This document shows positions 1-6,484 of a DNA stretch of 8,806 bases, in pieces. How positions within the stretch are numbered: position 1 is the first letter of the stretch; each line of letters starts with the position of its first letter. A program made the position numbers and the translations under genes. Below the pieces are notes generated by a model. The model saw only the letters and a list, made by a program, of their open reading frames with translations. It was not told the origin of the DNA and did not search any database. The DNA is from an uncultured Acidimicrobiaceae bacterium (GTDB lineage Bacteria; Actinomycetota; Acidimicrobiia; Acidimicrobiales; Ilumatobacteraceae), in the NCBI GenBank assembly GCA_903934195.1, contig CAIZMV010000302.1, forward strand, positions 1 through 8,806, given 5' to 3'.

Positions 1-661
1 GCTCTTCGTCGGTCTCTGGCGCATTGCCAAGACCTTCTGTCATACGAGTAAGCGCAACTGGTGCCACTGCGTTCACAGTGACATTGAAGCGTGCAAGCTC
101 GAGTGCAGCGATGATGGTGAATGAAGCGATACCAGCTTTTGCTGCGCCGTAGTTCGTTTGTCCGAGGTTTCCGTAGATACCAGACACAGAAGTTGTGTTG
201 ATGATGCGGCCTGAAGTTGGCTTGCCGGCCTTTGCCTGCTCGCGCCAGTATGCAGCGGCCCAACGTGATGGACCAAAGGTTCCCTTGAGGTGAACCTTGA
301 TAACTGCGTCCCACTCTTCTTCAGTCATGTTGGTGAGCATGCGGTCGCGCAAGATACCTGCGTTGTTCACAACGATGTTGAGGTCACCAAATGATTCAAC
401 TGCGGTGTTGATAAGGCGCTGTGAGCCTTCCCATGAAGAAATGTCATCGCCGTTCGAAACAGCTTCGCCACCCATGGCCTTGATTTCTGCAACAACTTGA
501 TCTGCAGGGCTGAGGTCGCCACCGCTTCCGTCTACGTTTCCGCCGAGGTCGTTAACAACAACCTTTGCGCCTTGACTTGCCAGACTGAGCGCATGCTCGC
601 GGCCAATGCCACGACCTGCTCCTGTAACGACTGCAACGCGTCCTTCACACAACTTTGCCAC
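1..661 (-). CDS. SDR-family dehydrogenase (3-hydroxyacyl-CoA / 17-beta-HSD4-like), 3' end off window
   Basis: Short-chain dehydrogenase/reductase expected to oxidise or reduce a hydroxyl/keto group with NAD(P)(H). From the GTG start, 220 residues are visible: the Rossmann glycine motif TGAGRGIG (13-20), NDLGG after beta-2 (37-41), NNAG (99-102), catalytic Ser158, and YGAAK with Tyr171 and Lys175. The NDLGG segment followed by a G/S/D-rich insert and ADQVVAEI resembles the dehydrogenase domain of peroxisomal multifunctional enzyme type 2 and its bacterial homologues in fatty-acid or steroid side-chain beta-oxidation. The substrate is inferred, not seen. Start: GTG at 661 has GGAGG five bases upstream, and MAKLCEGRVAVVTGAG fits the family N-terminus; an in-frame ATG at 673 would add four residues and lacks an SD. 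The protein is cut at base 1 after the active-site region, probably losing 60-90 C-terminal residues. It is transcribed divergently from the reductase at 765. Confidence 0.93.
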   Translation of the reverse strand, partial: MAKLCEGRVAVVTGAGRGIGREHALSLASQGAKVVVNDLGGNVDGSGGDLSPADQVVAEIKAMGGEAVSNGDDISSWEGSQRLINTAVESFGDLNIVVNNAGILRDRMLTNMTEEEWDAVIKVHLKGTFGPSRWAAAYWREQAKAGKPTSGRIINTTSVSGIYGNLGQTNYGAAKAGIASFTIIAALELARFNVTVNAVAPVALTRMTEGLGNAPETDEE

Positions 662-764
662 GATGGCCTCCATGATTCATTGGGCACCCGACGGATGCCA
701 CGTCTCAATAGTACGAACTCATGTCACTACCCACATAGCCCGACTGCCCCCTAGCCTCTGAACC
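662..764. promoter_or_regulatory. Divergent intergenic region with candidate -10 elements on both strands
   Basis: This 103-base spacer separates the minus-strand SDR from the plus-strand reductase operon and must hold both promoters. On the minus strand, TACTAT (plus-strand 708-713) fits the actinobacterial -10 pattern TANNNT and would give a leader of about 40 bases containing the GGAGG. On the plus strand, TAGCCT at 752-757 ends seven bases before the GTG at 765, the spacing expected of a leaderless transcript; no SD is present before that GTG. No convincing -35 hexamer accompanies either element. These short degenerate matches are suggestive only. Confidence 0.35.
667..671 (-). promoter_or_regulatory. 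Shine-Dalgarno GGAGG of the SDR gene
   Basis: The plus strand reads CCTCC here, so the minus strand reads GGAGG, five bases before the GTG at 661. It lies inside the short alternative reading from ATG 673 and therefore favours the GTG as the true start. Confidence 0.7.
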
Positions 765-1967
765 GTGCCAAGCAAGGTCCTAATTATCGGAGCAGGTCCA
801 TCAGGAACCGCATGTGCAGCCACCCTTCATCGTCTCGGGCACGAAGTAACCGTGGTGGATAAAGCCACGTTCCCCCGAGACAAGTGTTGCGGCGACGGCC
901 TCACCACAAATGCCTTGCGAATCCTTGACCGGCTTGGCTTTGACCCTTCTCGTGTTCCTGATTGGCAAGTCATGTCTGATGTTTTGGTGCACTCCCCAAC
1001 TGGACGAACAATTGAACTTGCCTTGCCCGATGTGGGCGGCGTCTTTGCTGCCATAGCTCCGCGGTCTCAATTTGATCATGCGCTTGTGCAACATTGCCGA
1101 GACGCAGACATCACTATCCATGAAGGACATGCTTTTGTGTCGCTCTCTGAAACGGACACTTCAGTAGTTGTGAACGTAGAGGGACTTGACCAGTTCACTG
1201 TTGACTATGTAGTTGCAGCTGATGGCATGTGGTCGCCAGTACGCAAAGCAATGGGGCTTTCTACTGCCGGTTATCTCGGCGAGTGGCATGCGTTTCGTCA
1301 ATACATCGGCAATGTCACGGGTTCAAGCGCCACCCAACTACACGTGTGGTTTGAAAAAGACTTGTTACCTGGCTACGCATGGTCATTCCCGTTGCCAGGC
1401 AACCGTGCAAATTTCGGGTACGGCATTTTGCGCACTTCGGAACGCAGCACGAAGTTCATGAACGACACGTGGCGTGATTTACTCACTCGTCCTCACATTC
1501 GTGAAGCACTCGGACCAGACAACGTGCCAGAAGATCGTCACACTGCATGGCCCATCCCCGCACGTATAGACACTGCCATCCGTTCATCAGGCCGTGTGCT
1601 GTTTATTGGGGATGCGGTCTGCGCGACCGACACGTTGACAGGTGAAGGAATTGGTCAAGCTCTCGAAACCGGAATCGCAGCCGCAGAATCAATCGATGCA
1701 GGCAACTCCCCCCACGAAGTTCGTTCTTACTATTCGCGCGCAATTGACAAAACCTTGCTGGCAGACCACCGCATGTCTGTTGTGCTCAGTGCCATCTTGG
1801 CCCGTCCCTTTTTTGCCCGCCTGGTCCTTGCTGTTGTCGATACGAACAATTGGACCCGCACAAACTTTGCCCGATGGATGTTTGAAGATGAGCCACGAGC
1901 CATTGTTCTGACCCCTCGGCGTTGGCATCGCAAGTTCCTCAGCCGTTCGGGTGCGTACCAATCCTGA
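765..1967 (+). CDS. Geranylgeranyl reductase family FAD-dependent oxidoreductase (MenJ-like)
   Basis: A 400-residue flavoprotein of the geranylgeranyl-reductase / p-hydroxybenzoate-hydroxylase fold, whose members reduce double bonds in isoprenoid chains. It shows the N-terminal dinucleotide motif GAGPSG (9-14), the acidic end of beta-2 (Asp32), the signature FPRDKCCGDGLT (36-47), the second FAD motif ADGMWSPVR (152-160), the substrate-side LPGYAWSFPL (201-210) and GDAVCATDTLTGEGI (282-296). It resembles mycobacterial MenJ (Rv0561c), which saturates one isoprene unit of menaquinone, so a quinone or polyprenyl substrate is plausible, but archaeal-lipid-type or carotenoid-type substrates cannot be excluded. 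The usual N-P pair of the GD..NP..GEGI motif is replaced by T-D-T-L-T. The start is GTG with no SD, probably leaderless. It is first in a likely three-gene operon with the FMN oxygenase and exporter. Confidence 0.88.
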   Translation: MPSKVLIIGAGPSGTACAATLHRLGHEVTVVDKATFPRDKCCGDGLTTNALRILDRLGFDPSRVPDWQVMSDVLVHSPTGRTIELALPDVGGVFAAIAPRSQFDHALVQHCRDADITIHEGHAFVSLSETDTSVVVNVEGLDQFTVDYVVAADGMWSPVRKAMGLSTAGYLGEWHAFRQYIGNVTGSSATQLHVWFEKDLLPGYAWSFPLPGNRANFGYGILRTSERSTKFMNDTWRDLLTRPHIREALGPDNVPEDRHTAWPIPARIDTAIRSSGRVLFIGDAVCATDTLTGEGIGQALETGIAAAESIDAGNSPHEVRSYYSRAIDKTLLADHRMSVVLSAILARPFFARLVLAVVDTNNWTRTNFARWMFEDEPRAIVLTPRRWHRKFLSRSGAYQS

Positions 1968-1989
1968 CAGCAGAACTACGGTTACAGGC

Positions 1990-2952
1990 ATGAAGACACG
2001 CCTTACCGAAATGCTCAATATTGAACTGCCCATCATGCTTGCGGGCATGGGTGGTGTTTCTTACAGCGACCTTGTGACAGCGGTCTCTGATGCCGGTGGT
2101 ATTGGCACATTTGGTGCAGCCACAATGTCGACCGAGTTATTGACTTCAGAGATGGCGCGAGTTCGTTCCATGACCAACAAGCCATTCGGAGTTGACCTAC
2201 TTACTGCAGCTCCTGATTCGATTGAACGCAATATCAAGGCAATCATTGCGGGTGGTGCAAGCATCTACGTTGCTGGCCTTGGCGTACCACGCGAAATTGT
2301 TGACGAACTACACAGCAACAACATCCTCGTTGGCTCTATGTGCGGAAAAGTACGCCATGCCACTGCTGCTGTTGCAAGTGGATGCGACTTCGTTGTTGCT
2401 CAAGGAACTGAAGCAGGCGGCCATACAGGCGTGGTTGCCACCATGGCATTGGTGCCTCAAGTTGTTGATGCAGTTGATGGCAAAGTGCCCGTAGTTGCAG
2501 CAGGTGGAATTTTTGATGGCCGCGGTCTAGTTGCCGCTCTTGCACTTGGGGCTGAAGGCGTATGGATTGGTACCAAGTTCATCGCTACGAACGAAGCGCA
2601 CACCGGCCAGGGTTACAAAGAAAAGATTCTTGAGTCTCTTGAAGACGACGTAGTCATCAGCAAGGGATACACAGGCAAGACCTGTCGCGTAATCCGCACC
2701 GAGTGGAGCAACCATTGGGAAAAGAATCCGTCGGAACTTCAAGGTTTCCCCGGACAAGCAATCGCTGCAGCACAAGCCGGTGTTCAGCAACTCGGCACAG
2801 GCCCCGATGTACTTCTTGACACCAACAAAGCATTTATGGCTGCAGGCCAAGCTGTCGGTGCGATTCATGAAATTCTTCCTGCTCGCCAGGTTGTAGCTGA
2901 CATTATGAATGAAGCACGTCGCACACTCGAGCGCCTCGCAGCTTTTCGATAA
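1990..2952 (+). CDS. Nitronate monooxygenase-like (2-nitropropane dioxygenase family) FMN protein
   Basis: A 320-residue TIM-barrel flavoprotein of the nitronate monooxygenase / 2-nitropropane dioxygenase family. Visible hallmarks are the N-terminal LNIELPIMLAGMGG (9-22), the family signature QGTEAGGHTG (138-147) with the active-site His145, the phosphate-binding AAGGIFDGRG (170-179) and GVWIGTKFIAT (190-200). Family members oxidise nitronates with O2, but many actinobacterial paralogues have unknown substrates and some act as FMN enoyl reductases, so the exact reaction is open. The ATG at 1990 is chosen because MKTRLTEMLNIELP matches the usual family N-terminus. A GTG at 1951 would add 13 unconserved residues and overlap the upstream gene by 17 bases. 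The SD is weak. It follows the reductase by 22 bases and precedes the exporter by 6, indicating co-transcription. Confidence 0.9.
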   Translation: MKTRLTEMLNIELPIMLAGMGGVSYSDLVTAVSDAGGIGTFGAATMSTELLTSEMARVRSMTNKPFGVDLLTAAPDSIERNIKAIIAGGASIYVAGLGVPREIVDELHSNNILVGSMCGKVRHATAAVASGCDFVVAQGTEAGGHTGVVATMALVPQVVDAVDGKVPVVAAGGIFDGRGLVAALALGAEGVWIGTKFIATNEAHTGQGYKEKILESLEDDVVISKGYTGKTCRVIRTEWSNHWEKNPSELQGFPGQAIAAAQAGVQQLGTGPDVLLDTNKAFMAAGQAVGAIHEILPARQVVADIMNEARRTLERLAAFR

Positions 2953-2958
2953 CTCGTA

Positions 2959-4194
2959 GTGTTTTCTTTATTGCGGCGTAACCGCGATGTGCGCATGGTG
3001 TTCGGCGCACAAATAGTGTCATACCTTGGTGACTGGTTCGCATTTGTTGCACTTGCCGGGCTAGTTGAAGACGTAACCGACTCCCGGTTCCTTGTATCGC
3101 TAGTACTCGTGTCGATGACCATCCCTGGACTCTTCATGTCACCAGTAGCCGGCTCATTTGCGGATCGATTTGATCGTCGCAAAATCTTGATCGTTGTATC
3201 AATTCTTCAAGCATTCGCCGCCTTGTTACTGCTTCTTCATTCCGCAGCCGGAATTTGGATCACCTTTGTTGCTCAATGCCTTATTGCCGCACTTGCGTCG
3301 TTCGTTGGGCCATCAACCAGCGCGTCGGTTCCCAACTTGGTAGATAATGATGACGACTTGCGTAAAACCAATGCACTCTTCGGCAGCACATGGGGAACCA
3401 TGCTCGCTGTTGGTGCTGCGTTGGGCGGAGTCTTTGCTGCAGTGTTCGGGCGAAACGCAGCATTTATCGCAAACGCCGTTTCATTTGTGGTAGCTGCGAT
3501 GCTATTTGCGGGCGTGAAACGACCAATGCAAAGTGAACGCACACAAAACTCAAACAAAGGTCGCGTTCGTCCGATTGCTGACATGAAAGAAGCAATCAAC
3601 GTCGCAAAGAAAGATCCTGTAATACTTGCGCTTCTTTGTTCGAAGATGACCTTTGCGGTAGGCGCAGGAATTGTCAGCCAGCTTGCAGTTCTTGCATCAA
3701 ATGTTTTCAATGTCGGCGACTCAGGCCGTGGGCTGCTGATTGGTGTACGCGGAATCGGTTCCGGACTTGGCCCAATTCTTGGTGCACGAATCGCTGGTCG
3801 CGATATGGCGAAACTTCTGAAAGTGTGCGGATATGCAGGGCTAGTTTTCGCTGTGTGTTACGTGGGTGCAGCATTAAGTCCATTTATCGGAATGGCTGCA
3901 GTCTTTATTGCTCTCGCACATCTCAGCGGTGGTGCACAGTGGACATTGTCAACGCTGGGTTTACAGATGGAAGCACCCGATCATGTGCGTGGACGTGTGA
4001 TGGCTGGCGATATGGCAATGGTGAACACCATGATTGGTTTCACCAGCATCCTTGCCGGACTCACCTCGCAATTCATCGGTGTACGACCAGCAATCATTAT
4101 CTTTGCCGCAGCTGCAGCGGTTGCTTCTGTTGTCTACTTAATTGCTACAGCCGGAATCATTCGGCGTCTGCGCAACGAGTCACTGCAGCAATAA
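2959..4194 (+). CDS. Major facilitator superfamily exporter (MFS_3/EntS-like)
   Basis: A 411-residue integral membrane protein with about twelve hydrophobic segments, consistent with a proton-driven MFS transporter. The MFS motif A loop between helices 2 and 3 is clear: AGSFADRFDRRKIL (64-77). A hydrophilic central loop spans roughly 187-220 between the two six-helix halves. The second-half motif LQMEAPDHVRGRVMA (335-349) is typical of the EntS/multidrug-exporter branch. Substrate specificity cannot be read from sequence; its operon partners suggest a hydrophobic or isoprenoid compound, which is inference. The start is GTG, six bases after the stop of the FMN protein and without an SD, so translation is probably coupled. 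Its 3' end overlaps the convergent serine hydrolase gene by 38 bases. Confidence 0.9.
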   Translation: MFSLLRRNRDVRMVFGAQIVSYLGDWFAFVALAGLVEDVTDSRFLVSLVLVSMTIPGLFMSPVAGSFADRFDRRKILIVVSILQAFAALLLLLHSAAGIWITFVAQCLIAALASFVGPSTSASVPNLVDNDDDLRKTNALFGSTWGTMLAVGAALGGVFAAVFGRNAAFIANAVSFVVAAMLFAGVKRPMQSERTQNSNKGRVRPIADMKEAINVAKKDPVILALLCSKMTFAVGAGIVSQLAVLASNVFNVGDSGRGLLIGVRGIGSGLGPILGARIAGRDMAKLLKVCGYAGLVFAVCYVGAALSPFIGMAAVFIALAHLSGGAQWTLSTLGLQMEAPDHVRGRVMAGDMAMVNTMIGFTSILAGLTSQFIGVRPAIIIFAAAAAVASVVYLIATAGIIRRLRNESLQQ

Positions 4195-5323
4195 GTCTTG
4201 CTGGGCGTGGGTCGCCATCAATCGTTGTCATCATTGTGTTCATCACATAAGCAAAACCAAGTTCACGTGAAGGCTGAGCGAACGCACATGAACCGCCTGC
4301 GCCGTTGTGACCGAAACTTGTTGGGCCAGCAAACGCAGTACGTTCCGAATGCAACATGAAGCCCATTGCGAAATCAGTGGCGGACACAAGAATCTCATCC
4401 ATTTCTCCGTGCGGTGTATTGCTGGTAGTCGCTCTGTTGCGAGTCGACTCATTCAGCAAATGCACTCCGTCAATATCTGATACGAGTGCTGCATAAATAC
4501 GCGCCAATGATCGAGCATTTGAAATTCCGTTAGCCCCTGGAAGTTGTGATTGATGCACATCTTCTCTGTTGAAGGCCCCCTGACCAAATGCGCCATTTAA
4601 AGACAACGCAGCGGCCCCTTTTGTCCCAGGTCCACTTGATTCCATCAGTGTTTTTACTTCTTCAGGCGAAAACTTAGGAACCGGATGCGCCATCAACCGC
4701 GCGACGCGAGGCTCGAGTTCTGGTGGTAACCCAACGTGCATCTCTACGCCCAACGGCCCGGCAATTTCTTCACGCACGAAATCACCAAGACTCTTACCGG
4801 TAACGCGGCGAACCAATTCACCAGCAAGCCATCCAAATGTCAATGCATGATAGCCGTGAGTCGAATCAACTGGGAATAACGGTGCAGTATCGGCAAGTCG
4901 CGCTGTGATGGTGCTCCAATCAAGTGCATCTTCCAATGAGATATCACCATCAACCGTGTACAAACCGGCACGGTGCGACAACAGTTGTGCGACTGTGATG
5001 TCACCTTTGCCACGTGCGGCAAATTCAGGCCAATAGGTAGAAACCTTTTCGTCGTAGTTCAACAAACCACGCTCGACGCACATTGCTACCGCAATAGAGG
5101 TAATGCCTTTTGTTGTCGAGAATACGACTTGAAGTGAATCGTTGTCATACGGAACCGTTTGATCTTTATCTTGCCAACCACCCATGAGGTCGACAACACA
5201 TTTACCGCGGTGATACACCGCAACTCCTGCGCCTCTGTCTTCCTTGATGTCAAAACTATGAACGAAAGCATCGCGCACTGGCTCCCAGCCGGGAGCAACA
5301 ACATCAACTGTCAGTATTGACAT
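4157..5323 (-). CDS. Beta-lactamase-fold serine hydrolase / family VIII esterase
   Basis: A 388-residue serine hydrolase of the class C beta-lactamase / EstB group (PF00144 type). The catalytic S-x-x-K motif is STTK with Ser69 and Lys72, the tyrosine motif is HGYHAL with Tyr158, and the C-terminal GHNGAGG (338-344) occupies the KTG-like position. Lengths near 390 and motifs such as YHALTFGWLAGELVRRVTG are typical of mycobacterial Lip-type esterases, so an ester or amide substrate is more likely than a beta-lactam antibiotic. No signal peptide is visible, so it is probably cytoplasmic. The ATG at 5323 is chosen because family similarity starts there; reading on to an ATG at 5482 only translates the upstream gene out of frame. 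It starts two bases after the LLM oxidoreductase stop without an SD. Its end overlaps the exporter gene tail-to-tail. Confidence 0.9.
   Translation of the reverse strand: MSILTVDVVAPGWEPVRDAFVHSFDIKEDRGAGVAVYHRGKCVVDLMGGWQDKDQTVPYDNDSLQVVFSTTKGITSIAVAMCVERGLLNYDEKVSTYWPEFAARGKGDITVAQLLSHRAGLYTVDGDISLEDALDWSTITARLADTAPLFPVDSTHGYHALTFGWLAGELVRRVTGKSLGDFVREEIAGPLGVEMHVGLPPELEPRVARLMAHPVPKFSPEEVKTLMESSGPGTKGAAALSLNGAFGQGAFNREDVHQSQLPGANGISNARSLARIYAALVSDIDGVHLLNESTRNRATTSNTPHGEMDEILVSATDFAMGFMLHSERTAFAGPTSFGHNGAGGSCAFAQPSRELGFAYVMNTMMTTIDGDPRPARLIAAVTRCADAE
4186..4203. repeat. Inverted repeat at the convergent gene overlap (possible weak bidirectional hairpin)
   Basis: CAGCAA (4186-4191) and TTGCTG (4198-4203) form a perfect six-base stem with a six-base loop. 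The loop begins with the TAA stop of the exporter gene. The site lies between converging operons, where a bidirectional terminator would be expected, but no T-run follows on either strand. It could be only a weak attenuator or chance. Confidence 0.35.
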
Positions 5324-5325
5324 GA

Positions 5326-6378
5326 TCAGGCGTCGATGATGGCGCGGAGTTTTTCGATTTGGCCGACAGGGTCTGGACCAATTGGGTTCACTGACAACAC
5401 AGTGACACCTGATTCTTTGAATGCAGCAACGCGCTCTTTGATGAAACCAGCCGAACCAACAAGGTTGGCGTTCATGATCCATTCGCCGGGAATCGCTGCA
5501 GCAGCTTCGGCCTTCTTGCCTTCAAGGTAGAAGTCCTGAATGTCAACTGCTTCTTTTTCGAATCCGTAGTCACGGCAGATGTCGTTGTAGAAGTTCTTGC
5601 CGCGAGCACCCATGCCGCCGACATACAACGCCATATTTGGGCGTGCCATGTCAAGAACCTTCTTCTGGGCATCACCAGTAAGCGAATCATCGATAGCCAA
5701 CATGCCGCCAGCTGAAATTTCAAGACGCCCACGAGATGGATCACGCTTTGCAAGGCCTGCCTTCAACTGATCACCCCATACGTTGTGGTAGCGCTCTGGG
5801 TAGAACATGATTGGAAGCCATCCGTCTGCCATTTCTGCAGTTGCTTCAACGCTCTTGTCTTTCAATGACGCCCACCAAATGGGGATGTCTTTACGAACTG
5901 GGTGGTTGATGATTTTGAGAGCCTTACCAAGACCAGTTCCCTGGCCAGCAGGAAGCGGGATGTCAACGGTCTTGCCGTGGTATTCCAATGGTGCTTCGCG
6001 TGCCCACACATTGCGGCACACTTCAATGTATTCCTTGATGCGTTGCATTGGCTTTTCGTATGGAACTCCGTGGAAGCCTTCAATTACTTGAGGTCCAGAT
6101 GCGCCGAGACCGAGGATGAAACGGCCATCGCTCACGTAGTCGCAACCGGCAGCAGTCATTGCCATTAGCGCAGCAGTACGTGAGTACACATTGACAATTC
6201 CAGTACCAATTTCGATGCGACTTGTTTTTGCAGCGAGGTAACCGACTTGTGAGATTGCATCGAAGCTGTAGGCCTCCGCAATCCACACTTGGTCGAGGCC
6301 GGCCTTTTCAAGTTCGACGACCCGATCGGCGGCTTGCTTGAAGCCATCTGAATAACTGATTCCCATTGACAATTTCAT
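5326..6378 (-). CDS. LLM-class F420-dependent oxidoreductase (Rv3520c-like)
   Basis: A 350-residue luciferase-like (bacterial luciferase TIM-barrel) oxidoreductase, expected to use coenzyme F420. The N-terminal MKLSMGISYSDG, WIAEAYSFDA (32-41), IGTGIVNVYSRT (57-68), GLGASGPQVIEGFHG (90-104), TGLGKALK, ADGWLPI and ALYVGGMGARGKNFY match the subfamily represented by Mycobacterium tuberculosis Rv3520c, which sits within the lipid/cholesterol catabolic regulon there. The physiological substrate of that subfamily is not settled to my knowledge. The ATG at 6378 has GGGAG five bases upstream; an earlier ATG at 6495 would add 39 unrelated residues and run into the divergent hydrolase gene. It is first in a two-gene minus-strand operon with the serine hydrolase. 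Its presence implies the host makes F420, as most Actinomycetota do. Confidence 0.92.
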   Translation of the reverse strand: MKLSMGISYSDGFKQAADRVVELEKAGLDQVWIAEAYSFDAISQVGYLAAKTSRIEIGTGIVNVYSRTAALMAMTAAGCDYVSDGRFILGLGASGPQVIEGFHGVPYEKPMQRIKEYIEVCRNVWAREAPLEYHGKTVDIPLPAGQGTGLGKALKIINHPVRKDIPIWWASLKDKSVEATAEMADGWLPIMFYPERYHNVWGDQLKAGLAKRDPSRGRLEISAGGMLAIDDSLTGDAQKKVLDMARPNMALYVGGMGARGKNFYNDICRDYGFEKEAVDIQDFYLEGKKAEAAAAIPGEWIMNANLVGSAGFIKERVAAFKESGVTVLSVNPIGPDPVGQIEKLRAIIDA

Positions 6379-6484
6379 GGTTTCTCCCTTGAAGACGTTC
6401 CGCAACTCTAGAACGACAAGAGTCACCCTTGCGAGTTCTGAGAATCTGGGTGCCAAATAGCTGATCTGGTGCAACAATGCAGGC
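6379..6484. promoter_or_regulatory. Divergent intergenic region between LLM oxidoreductase and alpha/beta hydrolase
   Basis: This 106-base spacer must contain promoters for both divergent pairs. It carries small dyads: ACTCT/AGAGT (6405-6409 and 6419-6423), GTTC/GAAC (6397-6400 and 6411-6414), and the short palindrome TTCTGAGAA near 6436-6444. These are possible operator half-sites but too short to call. On the minus strand TAGAGT fits TANNNT; on the plus strand AACAAT at 6473-6478 ends six bases before the GTG at 6485. No confident -35 box is seen. A shared regulator of the two divergent operons is a reasonable inference. Confidence 0.35.
6384..6388 (-). promoter_or_regulatory. Shine-Dalgarno GGGAG of the LLM oxidoreductase gene
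   Basis: The minus strand reads AAGGGAGAAACC immediately before ATG 6378, placing GGGAG five bases upstream. It is one of the few clear ribosome-binding sites in the window and fixes the start at 6378 rather than 6495. Confidence 0.75.

Noticed and set aside
297..754. Plus-strand open frames antisense to the SDR gene (297-500 and 497-754)
   Set aside because: They lie on the opposite strand of a clear SDR with intact active-site motifs, and their products are low-complexity with no recognisable domain.
801..1130. Minus-strand open frame of 109 codons antisense to the flavoprotein
   Set aside because: The region is fully explained by the FAD-binding reductase, whose motifs span it; the antisense product has no family features.
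1951..1989. GTG 1951 as start of the nitronate monooxygenase-like protein
   Set aside because: It adds 13 unconserved residues and has no SD; the family N-terminus begins at the ATG at 1990.
1689..2048. Minus-strand open frame of 119 codons across the reductase/FMN-protein junction
   Set aside because: Both plus-strand genes are convincing, and the antisense product shows no domain or SD.
3636..4250. Plus-strand open frame of 204 codons in another frame of the exporter
   Set aside because: Its product is Cys/Trp/Arg-rich and looks like a frame-shifted shadow; the exporter frame carries the membrane helices and MFS motifs throughout.
5324..5482. 53-residue N-terminal extension of the serine hydrolase from ATG 5482
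   Set aside because: It overlaps the LLM oxidoreductase coding end in another frame, is Arg/Cys-rich and falls outside the family domain; ATG 5323 fits the operon junction.
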